Shown here: in pieces, positions 1-6,864 of the stretch | Numbering within the stretch: position 1 is the first letter of the stretch | Layout: each line of letters starts with the position of its first letter | Assembly (NCBI GenBank): GCA_002328495.1 | Contig: DCUJ01000003.1 | Coordinates: forward strand, 581 to 8,492 | Source: Sulfurospirillum sp. UBA2217 | GTDB taxonomy: Bacteria > Campylobacterota > Campylobacteria > Campylobacterales > Sulfurospirillaceae | Reading direction: 5' to 3' | DNA length: 7,912 nucleotides | Notes under the pieces: generated by a model | Told to the model about the DNA's origin: nothing | The model's database searches: none | Seen by the model: only the letters and a program-made list of their open reading frames with translations | Translations under genes and position numbers: made by a program

Positions 1-2
1 AG

Positions 3-329
3 TACCACGGTCGCATCATCGCATGGGTAAGCTTACAGCCTTTTTACGCTGGTTTGTTTGCATACCGTTATAGTGCACGCATTAACATTTACATCGATAA
101 AAACTTTCAGGGCAAGAAATTGGGGCAACAATTTTTAATGGAAGCCATTGAAGAGGCAAAAATACTGGACATTAAAACCTTGTTAGCTCTCATTTTTTCG
201 GACAATCCTGCCAGTTTGAAATTATTTAAAAAGATAGGCTTTAAAGAGTGGGGAAATCTAAATCGTATCGCTTGCATTGAAGGGGTGGATAAAGACCTAT
301 TACTTCTTGGGCAACGCATCGCAGAGTAG
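3..329 (+). CDS. GNAT N-acetyltransferase, phosphinothricin/methionine sulfoximine type (5'-truncated)
   Basis: The reading frame is open from the window edge, so the N-terminus is missing: 108 residues are visible of a family that usually has about 165-175. The visible part runs from the central beta strands (GRIIAWVSLQPF, then ARINIYID) through the acetyl-CoA loop QGKKLGQQFL to the C-terminal signature SDNPASLKLFKKIGFKEWG. This order and wording match the PAT/YncA branch of GNAT enzymes, which acetylate the amino group of phosphinothricin, methionine sulfoximine or methionine sulfone using acetyl-CoA in the cytoplasm. The true substrate cannot be read from the sequence. In the usual R/Q-x-x-G-x-G/A loop the first glycine is replaced by lysine (Q-G-K-K-L-G). 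An internal TTG at 54 is not the start, because conserved family sequence continues upstream of it. The stop lies 7 bases before the HAD phosphatase start, so the two are probably co-transcribed. Confidence 0.85.
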   Translation, partial: YHGRIIAWVSLQPFYAGLFAYRYSARINIYIDKNFQGKKLGQQFLMEAIEEAKILDIKTLLALIFSDNPASLKLFKKIGFKEWGNLNRIACIEGVDKDLLLLGQRIAE

Positions 330-336
330 GGTAGAT

Positions 337-972
337 ATGAACAAAGAAGCGTGTATTATTTTTGATATGGATGGAACGTTAATAGACTCAAGCTTTGCCA
401 TGGCGCAAAGTGTTAATCACGTAAGAGCACATTTAGGATTATCTCCTATCAGTAAAGAGGATTTGGAGTATTACATTAACCAACCCGATCAAGACTTGCC
501 CAAAATTTTCTATAACACAAAAGAATACGACCCCACACATCGATCTTTATTTCGTGAGCACTACTTAAAAAGTTCAAGTGAGCACATTTGTCTTTATCCT
601 GATGTCAAAGAGATGTTGCATTTTATGTCCACACGGGCAAAGCTTTGTGTTGCGACCAATGCCAGTGATTTTTTTGCGCGTCATATGTTGGAACATTTAC
701 AGATTATCGATTTTTTTGATGGCGTGGTAGGTGCAAACAATGTTCCCTCCCCAAAACCTCATCCCATGATGTTAGAGCTACTCATGGAAAACACCTCCTC
801 TTTAAAAGAGCGTAGTCTTATGGTGGGCGATAGTATTAAAGATGAACATGCCGCTGAAAATGCAGATATTCCTTTTATCTTTGTTAATTGGGGTTATGGT
901 AAAAGTGAAACAGCACGTATGCAAGCACACACGATTCATGAACTTATCGCGTTATTTCATGTGCTTATTTAA
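337..972 (+). CDS. HAD-superfamily hydrolase, phosphoglycolate phosphatase-like
   Basis: This is a 211-residue soluble protein with all four HAD motifs. Motif I is FDMDGTLID with nucleophile D10 and acid/base D12, motif II is CVATN with T107, motif III is K140 in SPKPHP, and motif IV is MVGDSIKDE with D165 and D169 for Mg2+. The helical insert between motifs I and II (about residues 18-90) is a type I cap, as in Gph/PGMB-type phosphatases. The expected reaction is Mg-dependent hydrolysis of a small phosphorylated metabolite. Phosphoglycolate is only one candidate, and sugar phosphates or nucleotides are equally possible. The frame stays open upstream to a TTG at 277, but the ATG at 337 is preferred because motif I then sits at the normal distance from the N-terminus and the start falls just after the stop of the acetyltransferase gene. 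The 3' end overlaps the convergent AsmA-like gene by 8 bp, and no terminator is visible there. Confidence 0.88.
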   Translation: MNKEACIIFDMDGTLIDSSFAMAQSVNHVRAHLGLSPISKEDLEYYINQPDQDLPKIFYNTKEYDPTHRSLFREHYLKSSSEHICLYPDVKEMLHFMSTRAKLCVATNASDFFARHMLEHLQIIDFFDGVVGANNVPSPKPHPMMLELLMENTSSLKERSLMVGDSIKDEHAAENADIPFIFVNWGYGKSETARMQAHTIHELIALFHVLI

Positions 973-3526
973 AAAGCTCCAATGGCAATTCTAGCGTTCG
1001 TTTCATAATATTAAGTGGGCTCATTAAGGTATCCGCAATGACATTCGTTTGAATCTTTGGGTCCTCTAAATTCCCAGTTACGCTGACATGCGTCGATATT
1101 TTTTTATCCTCCCCTAAAATCAAACCCCCCACAAGGGGTATCATATCTAAAACCGAGCTAAAGGTTTTAAGGGTACGAATTTTAAGGTTTAGATCAACTT
1201 CGTTGGTGTCGCGATTCACGCTTCCTGAGCCTACGATATCAGCACTATTACCACGTAAGAGCATATCTTTAATGATGATTTTATTCCCTTTTTGTTCAAA
1301 ATTTATGTAGCCATCATGGACAAAATAGCCTTCTTGACTAAAGCTTGGATCTTTAAAGATGATGAGTGAAGGTATGGTATTGATGGTTGCCATAAGATTG
1401 TTAAAAAACTTCAAATCTTTGATGTAACTTTTTTGCATAATAAAGGTACCATGATTTTCTTGACTATGAATTCCTTCTAATTTCAATGAAAAATCACCTT
1501 GTGAAAAATAGGTACTTCCCAAAAGTGTATTGGCAAAATAATCATTCATGGATGTAGTATGAAGGTACATTTCAGTGTTTTTCTTTTTATATTCAAAGTG
1601 CGTTTTTCCATACGTTGAATGCATAAAAACATTTTTTCCTTCTAGTGTTATAGTGTAGGCATCACTTAAGATGGATTTATTGGAATTTTGGAGAAGAATA
1701 GATGAATTTTTACCTATGAGTTCAACCGCAATGGGTGTATCAAAATCACTTTCATTTTCACTGATGGAGAGGTTTATATCGTTTACATGTAAGGTGATTG
1801 CTTCATTTAAATGTAAAGAGAGTTTTGAATTTAAGGTGTTTAAATCGAGTGTTTTTGTATCGGTTGAGAGGGTAATAAAAAGTTCTTTGATGGACTCGTT
1901 ATTCTCTAGCAGTGGCGTTTTGAGATTGTAGAGTGAAAGATTGGCATCAAAATGTTCAAAGTCCTTTGTCTGAACAAATGCTTCACCTTGGGACAATCCC
2001 ATTTCTTTCATAAAAGGAGAGTAGGGCTGAAGGCTAAGCAGACTAGAGAGGATAAAGTCATTTTTACCTTCAGTAAAATTCATTCGAACATTTAAATCAG
2101 GCAAACTCATATGCGTGCCTTTTTCATCAACAACGAAAGAGCCTTTTTGCTGGGAAAGTCCATTAATGTCTAACAAATGCGCCTTGCTAAAATCAAGTGC
2201 CAAGCTATTGATATCAATAGCCCCATCGAAACGCCCTTTGGTGGTATCAAACAACCCTGTGGCATTGATGTCAAAGAGGTTTTTATAGCGAATATTGGTT
2301 TTGTCCAAATAGACCAAACGATTATCTAGTTTGATTTCACCATAATGTGTTTGAAGCGGAAGATCACTTAAGATAAAATCTGAAGAAGAGAGCTTAAACA
2401 AGCCTGTGGCATTGATATCGTAGGGAAGAAATTTGATATCCAAAACGATGTTTGCTTCTGTTTTTCCCGAAATTTGTGTGATGGGAACATCAATTTTAAA
2501 AGCATGTAAAATTTTATGTATTTCTTTGTCTAGCATCGCGGTTGCGTTCAAATCCACCACGATACCCGTACCTTTGTCAATGAGATTGTAGATAAAAACA
2601 TCGGCTTTATCAATTTTTTTATCTTGATAGTAGGGGTTGTGAACATCAAAGATGAGTTTGTCATTTTCAAAAACAATGCCGATTTTATCTGCATGAGCAG
2701 CAGGAACAAGAGGATTAAAGGAGACGTTGGCATCTGTAACTGTAGCACTTCCTCGTATTTCAAAGGGAAAATAGTCATAAGTTTTTAAATCAAATTTGCC
2801 CTCAATACTGTGGATTAAATAATCACGAGCAATAATATTTTCATGAATCCATGCTTTTGCGATAGGGTCAAGTTCAACTTTAGGTGAGAGAAAATTTACC
2901 AAATCGCTTAAGGATTGATTGGTAAAATGCTCTGTGTGAAGGTGATAGTGTAACAACGTATCTTTTGCATCTACACGGGCCACTCCTTGAATCCCAAAAA
3001 GCTCATAATTGCCTCTAAAGGAGTACTGTTTCTTTTTAAAATCAAGGGATGCTAGTCCTTCAAGGGTTAACGAAAAATCGTTCAAAGTTACATTAGATAG
3101 GGTCACATCAAATGCATAGCGATGGGTGGGTGTAAAAAACATATCTGCACGGATCTGCCCACTTTTGAAATGAAATGTGCCCTGATGGTACTCTAAAAAG
3201 AGAGATTCATCGGCATAGTCAATGGTATTAATTCGAAGCGTCTCAAAGAGTTGGTGAAAGGAGGCTAAGTGTTCAATAATAAAGGCAATATCTTCTAAAG
3301 ATGTTTCGCTCCTCTCTTGGGTATCAATACGTAAACGATCTATTGTTACAAAGAGTTTTTTATCTAGTTTGATATATAATTGTTCCACTTTAAGCTTTGG
3401 TAAGCTGAGTGAATCAATCAAAATCCCATGAAACAGTGTTGCGATGCATGCTGAAAAAACGAGTAAAATGAACAGAAGAATGATCCAAATATTTCTAATG
3501 GTGTGTGAAGTTGCTTTGATAATCAT
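965..3526 (-). CDS. YhdP/AsmA-like (DUF3971-type) inner-membrane-anchored periplasmic protein
   Basis: This is an 853-residue protein with one N-terminal membrane anchor (about residues 12-34, IWIILLFILLVFSACIATLF, preceded by K and R). It is followed by a very long, low-cysteine periplasmic part rich in alternating beta-strand patterns. The C-terminal block around residues 763-825 (DIVGSGSVN, LKTFSSVLDMIPLVGGLILGE, THVSVTGNLEDPKI) is the part recognisable in AsmA/YhdP/TamB-like proteins. Known relatives form long grooved beta structures that span the periplasm and are linked to phospholipid transport and outer-membrane integrity. The same role is inferred here. The protein is shorter than E. 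coli YhdP (over 1,200 residues). An eight-residue string, DINATGLF, occurs at 370-377 and again at 419-426. The ATG at 3526 is required because the next Met lies far beyond the anchor. The gene overlaps mltG at its 5' end and the HAD gene at its 3' end. Confidence 0.8.
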   Translation of the reverse strand: MIIKATSHTIRNIWIILLFILLVFSACIATLFHGILIDSLSLPKLKVEQLYIKLDKKLFVTIDRLRIDTQERSETSLEDIAFIIEHLASFHQLFETLRINTIDYADESLFLEYHQGTFHFKSGQIRADMFFTPTHRYAFDVTLSNVTLNDFSLTLEGLASLDFKKKQYSFRGNYELFGIQGVARVDAKDTLLHYHLHTEHFTNQSLSDLVNFLSPKVELDPIAKAWIHENIIARDYLIHSIEGKFDLKTYDYFPFEIRGSATVTDANVSFNPLVPAAHADKIGIVFENDKLIFDVHNPYYQDKKIDKADVFIYNLIDKGTGIVVDLNATAMLDKEIHKILHAFKIDVPITQISGKTEANIVLDIKFLPYDINATGLFKLSSSDFILSDLPLQTHYGEIKLDNRLVYLDKTNIRYKNLFDINATGLFDTTKGRFDGAIDINSLALDFSKAHLLDINGLSQQKGSFVVDEKGTHMSLPDLNVRMNFTEGKNDFILSSLLSLQPYSPFMKEMGLSQGEAFVQTKDFEHFDANLSLYNLKTPLLENNESIKELFITLSTDTKTLDLNTLNSKLSLHLNEAITLHVNDINLSISENESDFDTPIAVELIGKNSSILLQNSNKSILSDAYTITLEGKNVFMHSTYGKTHFEYKKKNTEMYLHTTSMNDYFANTLLGSTYFSQGDFSLKLEGIHSQENHGTFIMQKSYIKDLKFFNNLMATINTIPSLIIFKDPSFSQEGYFVHDGYINFEQKGNKIIIKDMLLRGNSADIVGSGSVNRDTNEVDLNLKIRTLKTFSSVLDMIPLVGGLILGEDKKISTHVSVTGNLEDPKIQTNVIADTLMSPLNIMKRTLELPLELFK
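3375..3380 (+). promoter_or_regulatory. Candidate -10 box for mltG inside the opposite gene
   Basis: A perfect TATAAT (within GATATATAAT) lies about 88 bases before the mltG start, inside the coding sequence of the divergent AsmA-like gene. No good -35 is present at 16-18 bases, as is common for Campylobacterota sigma-70 promoters. The start of transcription would be near 3387. In AT-rich DNA such a match can arise by chance, so this is a candidate only. Confidence 0.35.
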
Positions 3527-4406
3527 TTATTCGCTTCTCTTTCATCTTTCAAAACCCATGGCGTCGAGTACGGTTGTCTTCGTGCCACAAGGCTCAATAT
3601 CTCACATTATAACATATATGACTGAGAAAAATTTTGACCTTAGTGATAAGGCCGACAAATACCTTCTCTCTTTCATCGGTAAACCACAATCGGGTTGGGT
3701 GAGCATCGGGGAGTTGTCGCTCACGCGTGCAGATTTTTTATATAAACTCTCCCACGCAAAAGCACCTTTGCAAACCATTACCTATATTCCAGGTGAAACC
3801 AAAGAACTTTTTTTAGCAGAATTGGCTTTGGTTTTTAATCTTTCGTATGAAAAACTCATGCTAGAGTATAGTAATCAAACTGCGTATGTGGACGGTTTCT
3901 TAGTCCCCGAAACTTATTATATTCCTGTGGGGATTAACGAAAAACATTTGATACATTTTTTAATTACCCATGCAAAACGATACCATAAAGAGGTCTATGA
4001 AAAAATTTTTGGAGAGTTTAATGAAGCTAAATGGCATAAGTTTTTAGTCATTGCCTCCATTATTCAAAAAGAGGCTGCCAATGTCGAAGAGATGCCTTTA
4101 GTTTCGTCTGTAATTTACAATCGTCTTAAAAAAGAGATGCCTTTGCAGATGGATGGAACGCTAAATTATGGTCAGTTTTCGCACATAAAAGTCACGCCTG
4201 CGCGTATTAAAGAGGATACATCTTCGTATAATACGTATCTTCATAAAGGCTTACCGCCTCATGCCATTGGAAGCGTGAGCAAAGAGGCAATTTTTGCTGC
4301 CATTTTTCCTAAAAATACTCCGTACTTCTATTTTGTGAAAAATAGAAACGGAACTCATACCTTTTCTCAAAACTATGCCACACATTTGGAAAATATTAAA
4401 CAATAA
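3468..4406 (+). CDS. mltG: Endolytic murein transglycosylase MltG (YceG-like)
   Basis: MltG cuts nascent glycan strands in the periplasm and sets their length during peptidoglycan synthesis. The chosen start gives 312 residues: MNRRMIQIF, one membrane segment (about residues 6-28), a LysM-like region (about 35-95), then the YceG catalytic domain. The hallmark segment IASIIQKEAANVEEMPLVSS carries the conserved catalytic glutamate (E202 with this start). It is followed by VIYNRLKKEMPLQMDGTLNYG and by the C-terminal blocks SSYNTYLHKGLPP and NTPYFYFVKNRNGTHTFSQN. Length and architecture agree with the family. The frame also has ATGs at 3444, 3480 and 3498. The one at 3468 is preferred because it puts a short NRR stretch before the membrane segment, but no strong ribosome binding site decides it. 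With any start that keeps the membrane anchor, the gene overlaps the divergent AsmA-like gene. It may continue into icd 46 bases downstream. Confidence 0.93.
   Translation: MNRRMIQIFLMVCEVALIIIYSLLFHLSKPMASSTVVFVPQGSISHIITYMTEKNFDLSDKADKYLLSFIGKPQSGWVSIGELSLTRADFLYKLSHAKAPLQTITYIPGETKELFLAELALVFNLSYEKLMLEYSNQTAYVDGFLVPETYYIPVGINEKHLIHFLITHAKRYHKEVYEKIFGEFNEAKWHKFLVIASIIQKEAANVEEMPLVSSVIYNRLKKEMPLQMDGTLNYGQFSHIKVTPARIKEDTSSYNTYLHKGLPPHAIGSVSKEAIFAAIFPKNTPYFYFVKNRNGTHTFSQNYATHLENIKQ
3606..3611 (-). promoter_or_regulatory. Candidate -10 box for the AsmA-like gene inside mltG
   Basis: Read on the minus strand this is TATAAT (context ATGTTATAATGTG), about 80 bases before the AsmA-like start at 3526 and inside the mltG coding sequence. 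The region upstream of it is T-rich (TTTTTC) but lacks a consensus -35. The predicted start of transcription is near 3599, so this transcript would be antisense to the 5' part of mltG. Confidence 0.38.
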
Positions 4407-4452
4407 AAGAGTACGATAATTGTCACAAAAAATTTCTTTTTAAGGGGTCAGT

Positions 4453-6684
4453 ATGTCTAAATCTCACGGAAAAATTATCTACACCATGGTTGATGAAGCG
4501 CCCGCTTTAGCGACGTATTCACTCCTTCCCATCGTTTGTGCGTTTAGTGCCAAAGCCGGCATTGAAGTTGAAACGCGTGACATTTCGCTCTCAGGACGCA
4601 TTGTGTCAAATTTTCCCGAATATGTGAATGAGACACAAAAGGTAAATGACGATTTAGCCTATCTAGGCTCTTTAGCTAAATTGCCTGAAGCCAATATTAT
4701 TAAACTGCCCAACGTCAGTGCTTCTTTATCGCAGTTAAAAGTTGCGATTAAAGAGTTACAAGACAAAGGTTATGCTCTTCCAGAGTATCCTGAAAATCCA
4801 CAAACTGAAAGTGAAAAAGAGATCAAAGCACGTTATGCTAAGGTCTTAGGAAGTGCCGTTAATCCAGTGCTTCGAGAGGGGAACTCAGACAGACGTGCTC
4901 CTTTGTGTGTGAAAGAGTATGCGCGAAAACATCCGCATCGTATGGGTGTGTGGAAAGCAGATGCGCGTGCGCATGTTTCGTATATGCACGAGGGTGATTT
5001 TTATGGTAATGAAAAATCTATCACGATGCCTGAGGCTACAACGGTGCGTATGGAATTGGTCGATGCACGTGGTGGTATAACCGTCCTGAAAGAGACATTA
5101 GCCCTTCAAAAAGATGAAATTTTAGATGCAACCTTCATGAGTGTTCGTAAGCTCAAAGCTTTTTTTGAAACACAGATTGCTGAAGCAAAAAAAAGTGATA
5201 TCCTTCTATCCTTACACCTTAAAGCCACGATGATGAAAGTGAGTGATCCCATTATGTTTGGGTATGCGGTGAAGAGTTATTTTAAAGAGGTATTTGAGAC
5301 GTATGCGGAGTTGTTCTCAGCCATAGGCGTTAATGCTAACAATGGACTGGGTGATTTATATGCCAAAATTTCAACCCTTCCTCAAGCGCAAAAAGAGGCG
5401 ATTGAAGCTTCAATCAAAGCGTGCTATGGCAAACAAGCACGGCTTGCCATGGTCAATTCCGATAAAGGTATTACCAATTTACATGTACCCAGTGATGTCA
5501 TTATCGATGCCTCGATGCCTGCGTGTATTCGTGAGTCTGGTCAAATGTGGGGAGAAGATGGAAAGTTGCACGAAACCAAAGCGTTAATCCCTGATCGTTG
5601 TTATGCTCGTATTTATGAGCAGACGATCAATTTTTGCAAACGTAACGGTGCCCTTGACCCAAAAACTATGGGTTCTGTTCCTAATGTGGGTCTCATGGCA
5701 CAACAAGCTCAAGAGTATGGCTCACATGATAAAACATTTGAAATCCCACACGATGGAACTGCTCGTATTGTCGATGTAACAACGGGAGTGGTTTATCTAG
5801 AACATGCAGTTGAAAAAGGAGATATTTATCGTGCCTGTCAAGCTAAAGATGCACCCATTCGTGATTGGGTAAAACTTGCGGTCAATCGTGCGCGCTTGAG
5901 CAACACACCAGCTATTTTTTGGCTTGATACCAATCGTGCACACGACCATCAACTCATCGCCAAAGTCAAACGTTATCTTTTAGATCACGATACCACAGGA
6001 CTTGATATTCAAATTATGAGTCCAGAATTAGCGATTGAAGCTTCGTTAGAGCGTATTGTTAAGGGCAAAGATACCATCTCCGTGACGGGTAACGTTATGC
6101 GTGATTATTTGACAGACCTTTTTCCTATTTTAGAAGTAGGGACGAGTGCAAAAATGCTTTCCATTGTTCCATTGATGAATGGTGGAGGTTTGTTTGAAAC
6201 GGGTGCGGGTGGATCTGCACCAAAACATGTCCAACAATTTGTTGAAGAGGGACATTTGCGTTGGGACTCTTTGGGTGAATTCATGGCACTCACGGCATCA
6301 TATGAGCATTTAGATAATGTTATAGGTAATCCAAAAGCATCTATTTTGGCTAAAACACTCGATGCGGCAACGGGTAAATTTTTAGATAACAACAAATCAC
6401 CGATGGCAAAAGTAGGAGAATTAGACAACCGTGGAAGTCATTTTTACCTTTGTATGTATTGGGCGGAAGCGTTAGCAATGCAAAACGATGATGTGGCATT
6501 AAAAGAGACCTTTAGCCCTGTTGCAGAGGCTTTGCGTGCCAATGAACAACGCATTATGGATGAGATTAATGCAACCCAAGGAAAGCCTATGGATATTGGA
6601 GGCTATTATAAGCCAGATTGTGTGAAAGCAGACAAAGCGATGCGTCCTAGTGCGACGCTCAATCGTATTATTGCAGAAATTTAA
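4453..6684 (+). CDS. icd: Isocitrate dehydrogenase, NADP-type, monomeric
   Basis: This enzyme oxidatively decarboxylates isocitrate to 2-oxoglutarate in the TCA cycle. At 743 residues it has the full length of the monomeric (about 80 kDa) IDH family, which is unrelated in length to the roughly 415-residue dimeric enzyme. Visible family motifs are the isocitrate-binding LREGNSDRRAP (140-150), SLHLKATMMKVSDPIMFG (253-270, with the probable catalytic K257), GSVPNVGLMAQQAQEYGSHD (407-426, with the probable catalytic Y422), and GGSAPKHVQQF with LRWDSLGE (586-609). In the last pair H592 and R603 correspond to residues known to bind the NADP 2'-phosphate. The third such arginine appears to be alanine (A652 in KSPMAKVGE). 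The ATG at 4453 follows a good ribosome binding site, AAGGGG, with 7-base spacing. A GATAAT at 4415-4420 could be a -10 box, but co-transcription from mltG is also possible. A perfect hairpin follows the stop, and the next gene is mdh, the expected TCA neighbour. Confidence 0.97.
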   Translation: MSKSHGKIIYTMVDEAPALATYSLLPIVCAFSAKAGIEVETRDISLSGRIVSNFPEYVNETQKVNDDLAYLGSLAKLPEANIIKLPNVSASLSQLKVAIKELQDKGYALPEYPENPQTESEKEIKARYAKVLGSAVNPVLREGNSDRRAPLCVKEYARKHPHRMGVWKADARAHVSYMHEGDFYGNEKSITMPEATTVRMELVDARGGITVLKETLALQKDEILDATFMSVRKLKAFFETQIAEAKKSDILLSLHLKATMMKVSDPIMFGYAVKSYFKEVFETYAELFSAIGVNANNGLGDLYAKISTLPQAQKEAIEASIKACYGKQARLAMVNSDKGITNLHVPSDVIIDASMPACIRESGQMWGEDGKLHETKALIPDRCYARIYEQTINFCKRNGALDPKTMGSVPNVGLMAQQAQEYGSHDKTFEIPHDGTARIVDVTTGVVYLEHAVEKGDIYRACQAKDAPIRDWVKLAVNRARLSNTPAIFWLDTNRAHDHQLIAKVKRYLLDHDTTGLDIQIMSPELAIEASLERIVKGKDTISVTGNVMRDYLTDLFPILEVGTSAKMLSIVPLMNGGGLFETGAGGSAPKHVQQFVEEGHLRWDSLGEFMALTASYEHLDNVIGNPKASILAKTLDAATGKFLDNNKSPMAKVGELDNRGSHFYLCMYWAEALAMQNDDVALKETFSPVAEALRANEQRIMDEINATQGKPMDIGGYYKPDCVKADKAMRPSATLNRIIAEI

Positions 6685-6691
6685 CAAGAGA

Positions 6692-6719
6692 CTTCTTGCA
6701 AAACTGATTTTGCAAGAAG
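6692..6719. terminator. Perfect 12-bp stem-loop just after icd
   Basis: CTTCTTGCAAAA pairs perfectly with TTTTGCAAGAAG around a CTGA loop, starting 7 bases after the icd stop. There is no T-run on the plus-strand 3' side (AGAAAGCATC follows), so a classical intrinsic terminator is doubtful. It may instead protect the icd mRNA 3' end or attenuate read-through into mdh. The stem is seen directly; the role is inferred. Confidence 0.5.
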
Positions 6720-6732
6720 AGAAAGCATCAAA

Positions 6733-6837
6733 GGTATACAGGCACTCTGTGCAGGTGTACCCAACTTCTGCCTCGTAAGAGGCAAGTTTTAGTGCCACAG
6801 CGGCATAGTGTAGGTGTTTGGGCTTTGCCTAAACACC
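6733..6837. repeat. Array of consecutive imperfect inverted repeats (structured intergenic element)
   Basis: Four stem-loops follow one another almost without gaps. The first (6733-6761) has GGTATAC pairing with GTGTACC (one G-U) and an inner GCAC/GTGC stem. The second (6763-6788) has AACTT plus GCCTC pairing with GAGGC plus AAGTT around GTAA, with a two-base CT bulge, and is followed by TTAG. The third (6792-6806) is a short GTGCC/GGCAT stem around ACAGC. The fourth (6813-6837) is an 11-bp stem, GGTGTTTGGGC with GCCTAAACACC, with one G-T pair and a TTT loop. The block is more GC-rich than its surroundings and lies in the mdh leader. It could be a dispersed palindromic repeat, a weak terminator group, or a structured leader RNA. 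No known riboswitch class is recognised. The pairings are read directly and the nature of the element is open. Confidence 0.55.
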
Positions 6838-6864
6838 GTGTAAAAAATAAACAAAGGAGTTCGC

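Noticed and set aside
277..336. A 20-residue N-terminal extension of the HAD phosphatase from TTG 277
   Set aside because: It lies wholly inside the acetyltransferase gene, has no ribosome binding site, and would displace motif I from its normal position near the N-terminus.
1671..1931. Plus-strand open frame antisense to the AsmA-like gene
   Set aside because: It is low-complexity F/S/L/V-rich sequence, typical of the reverse complement of an AT-rich gene, with no supporting signal.
3444..3467. mltG start at ATG 3444, adding MHAEKTSK
   Set aside because: It has no good ribosome binding site and gives a longer hydrophilic head than the MNRRMIQ-type N-terminus expected from relatives. It cannot be fully excluded.
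5333..5587. Open frame of 84 codons inside icd in another phase
   Set aside because: It is a shadow of a strongly conserved enzyme gene and has no motif or initiation signal of its own.
6710..6778. A 22-codon plus-strand frame starting at TTG within the icd-mdh gap
   Set aside because: The start lies inside the stem of a hairpin, there is no ribosome binding site, and the frame ends within the next hairpin.
6763..6792. Stem-loop with TTTTAG read as a strong intrinsic terminator for icd
   Set aside because: The stem is bulged and the T-run is short and partly within the stem, so it is only a weak terminator candidate. It is kept as part of the hairpin array.
6499..6798. Minus-strand open frame of 99 codons across the end of icd and the hairpin array
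   Set aside because: Two thirds of it covers icd in antisense or palindromic DNA, it has a GTG start without a ribosome binding site, and it contains no recognisable domain. If the array is a dispersed repeat, such frames would recur as artefacts.
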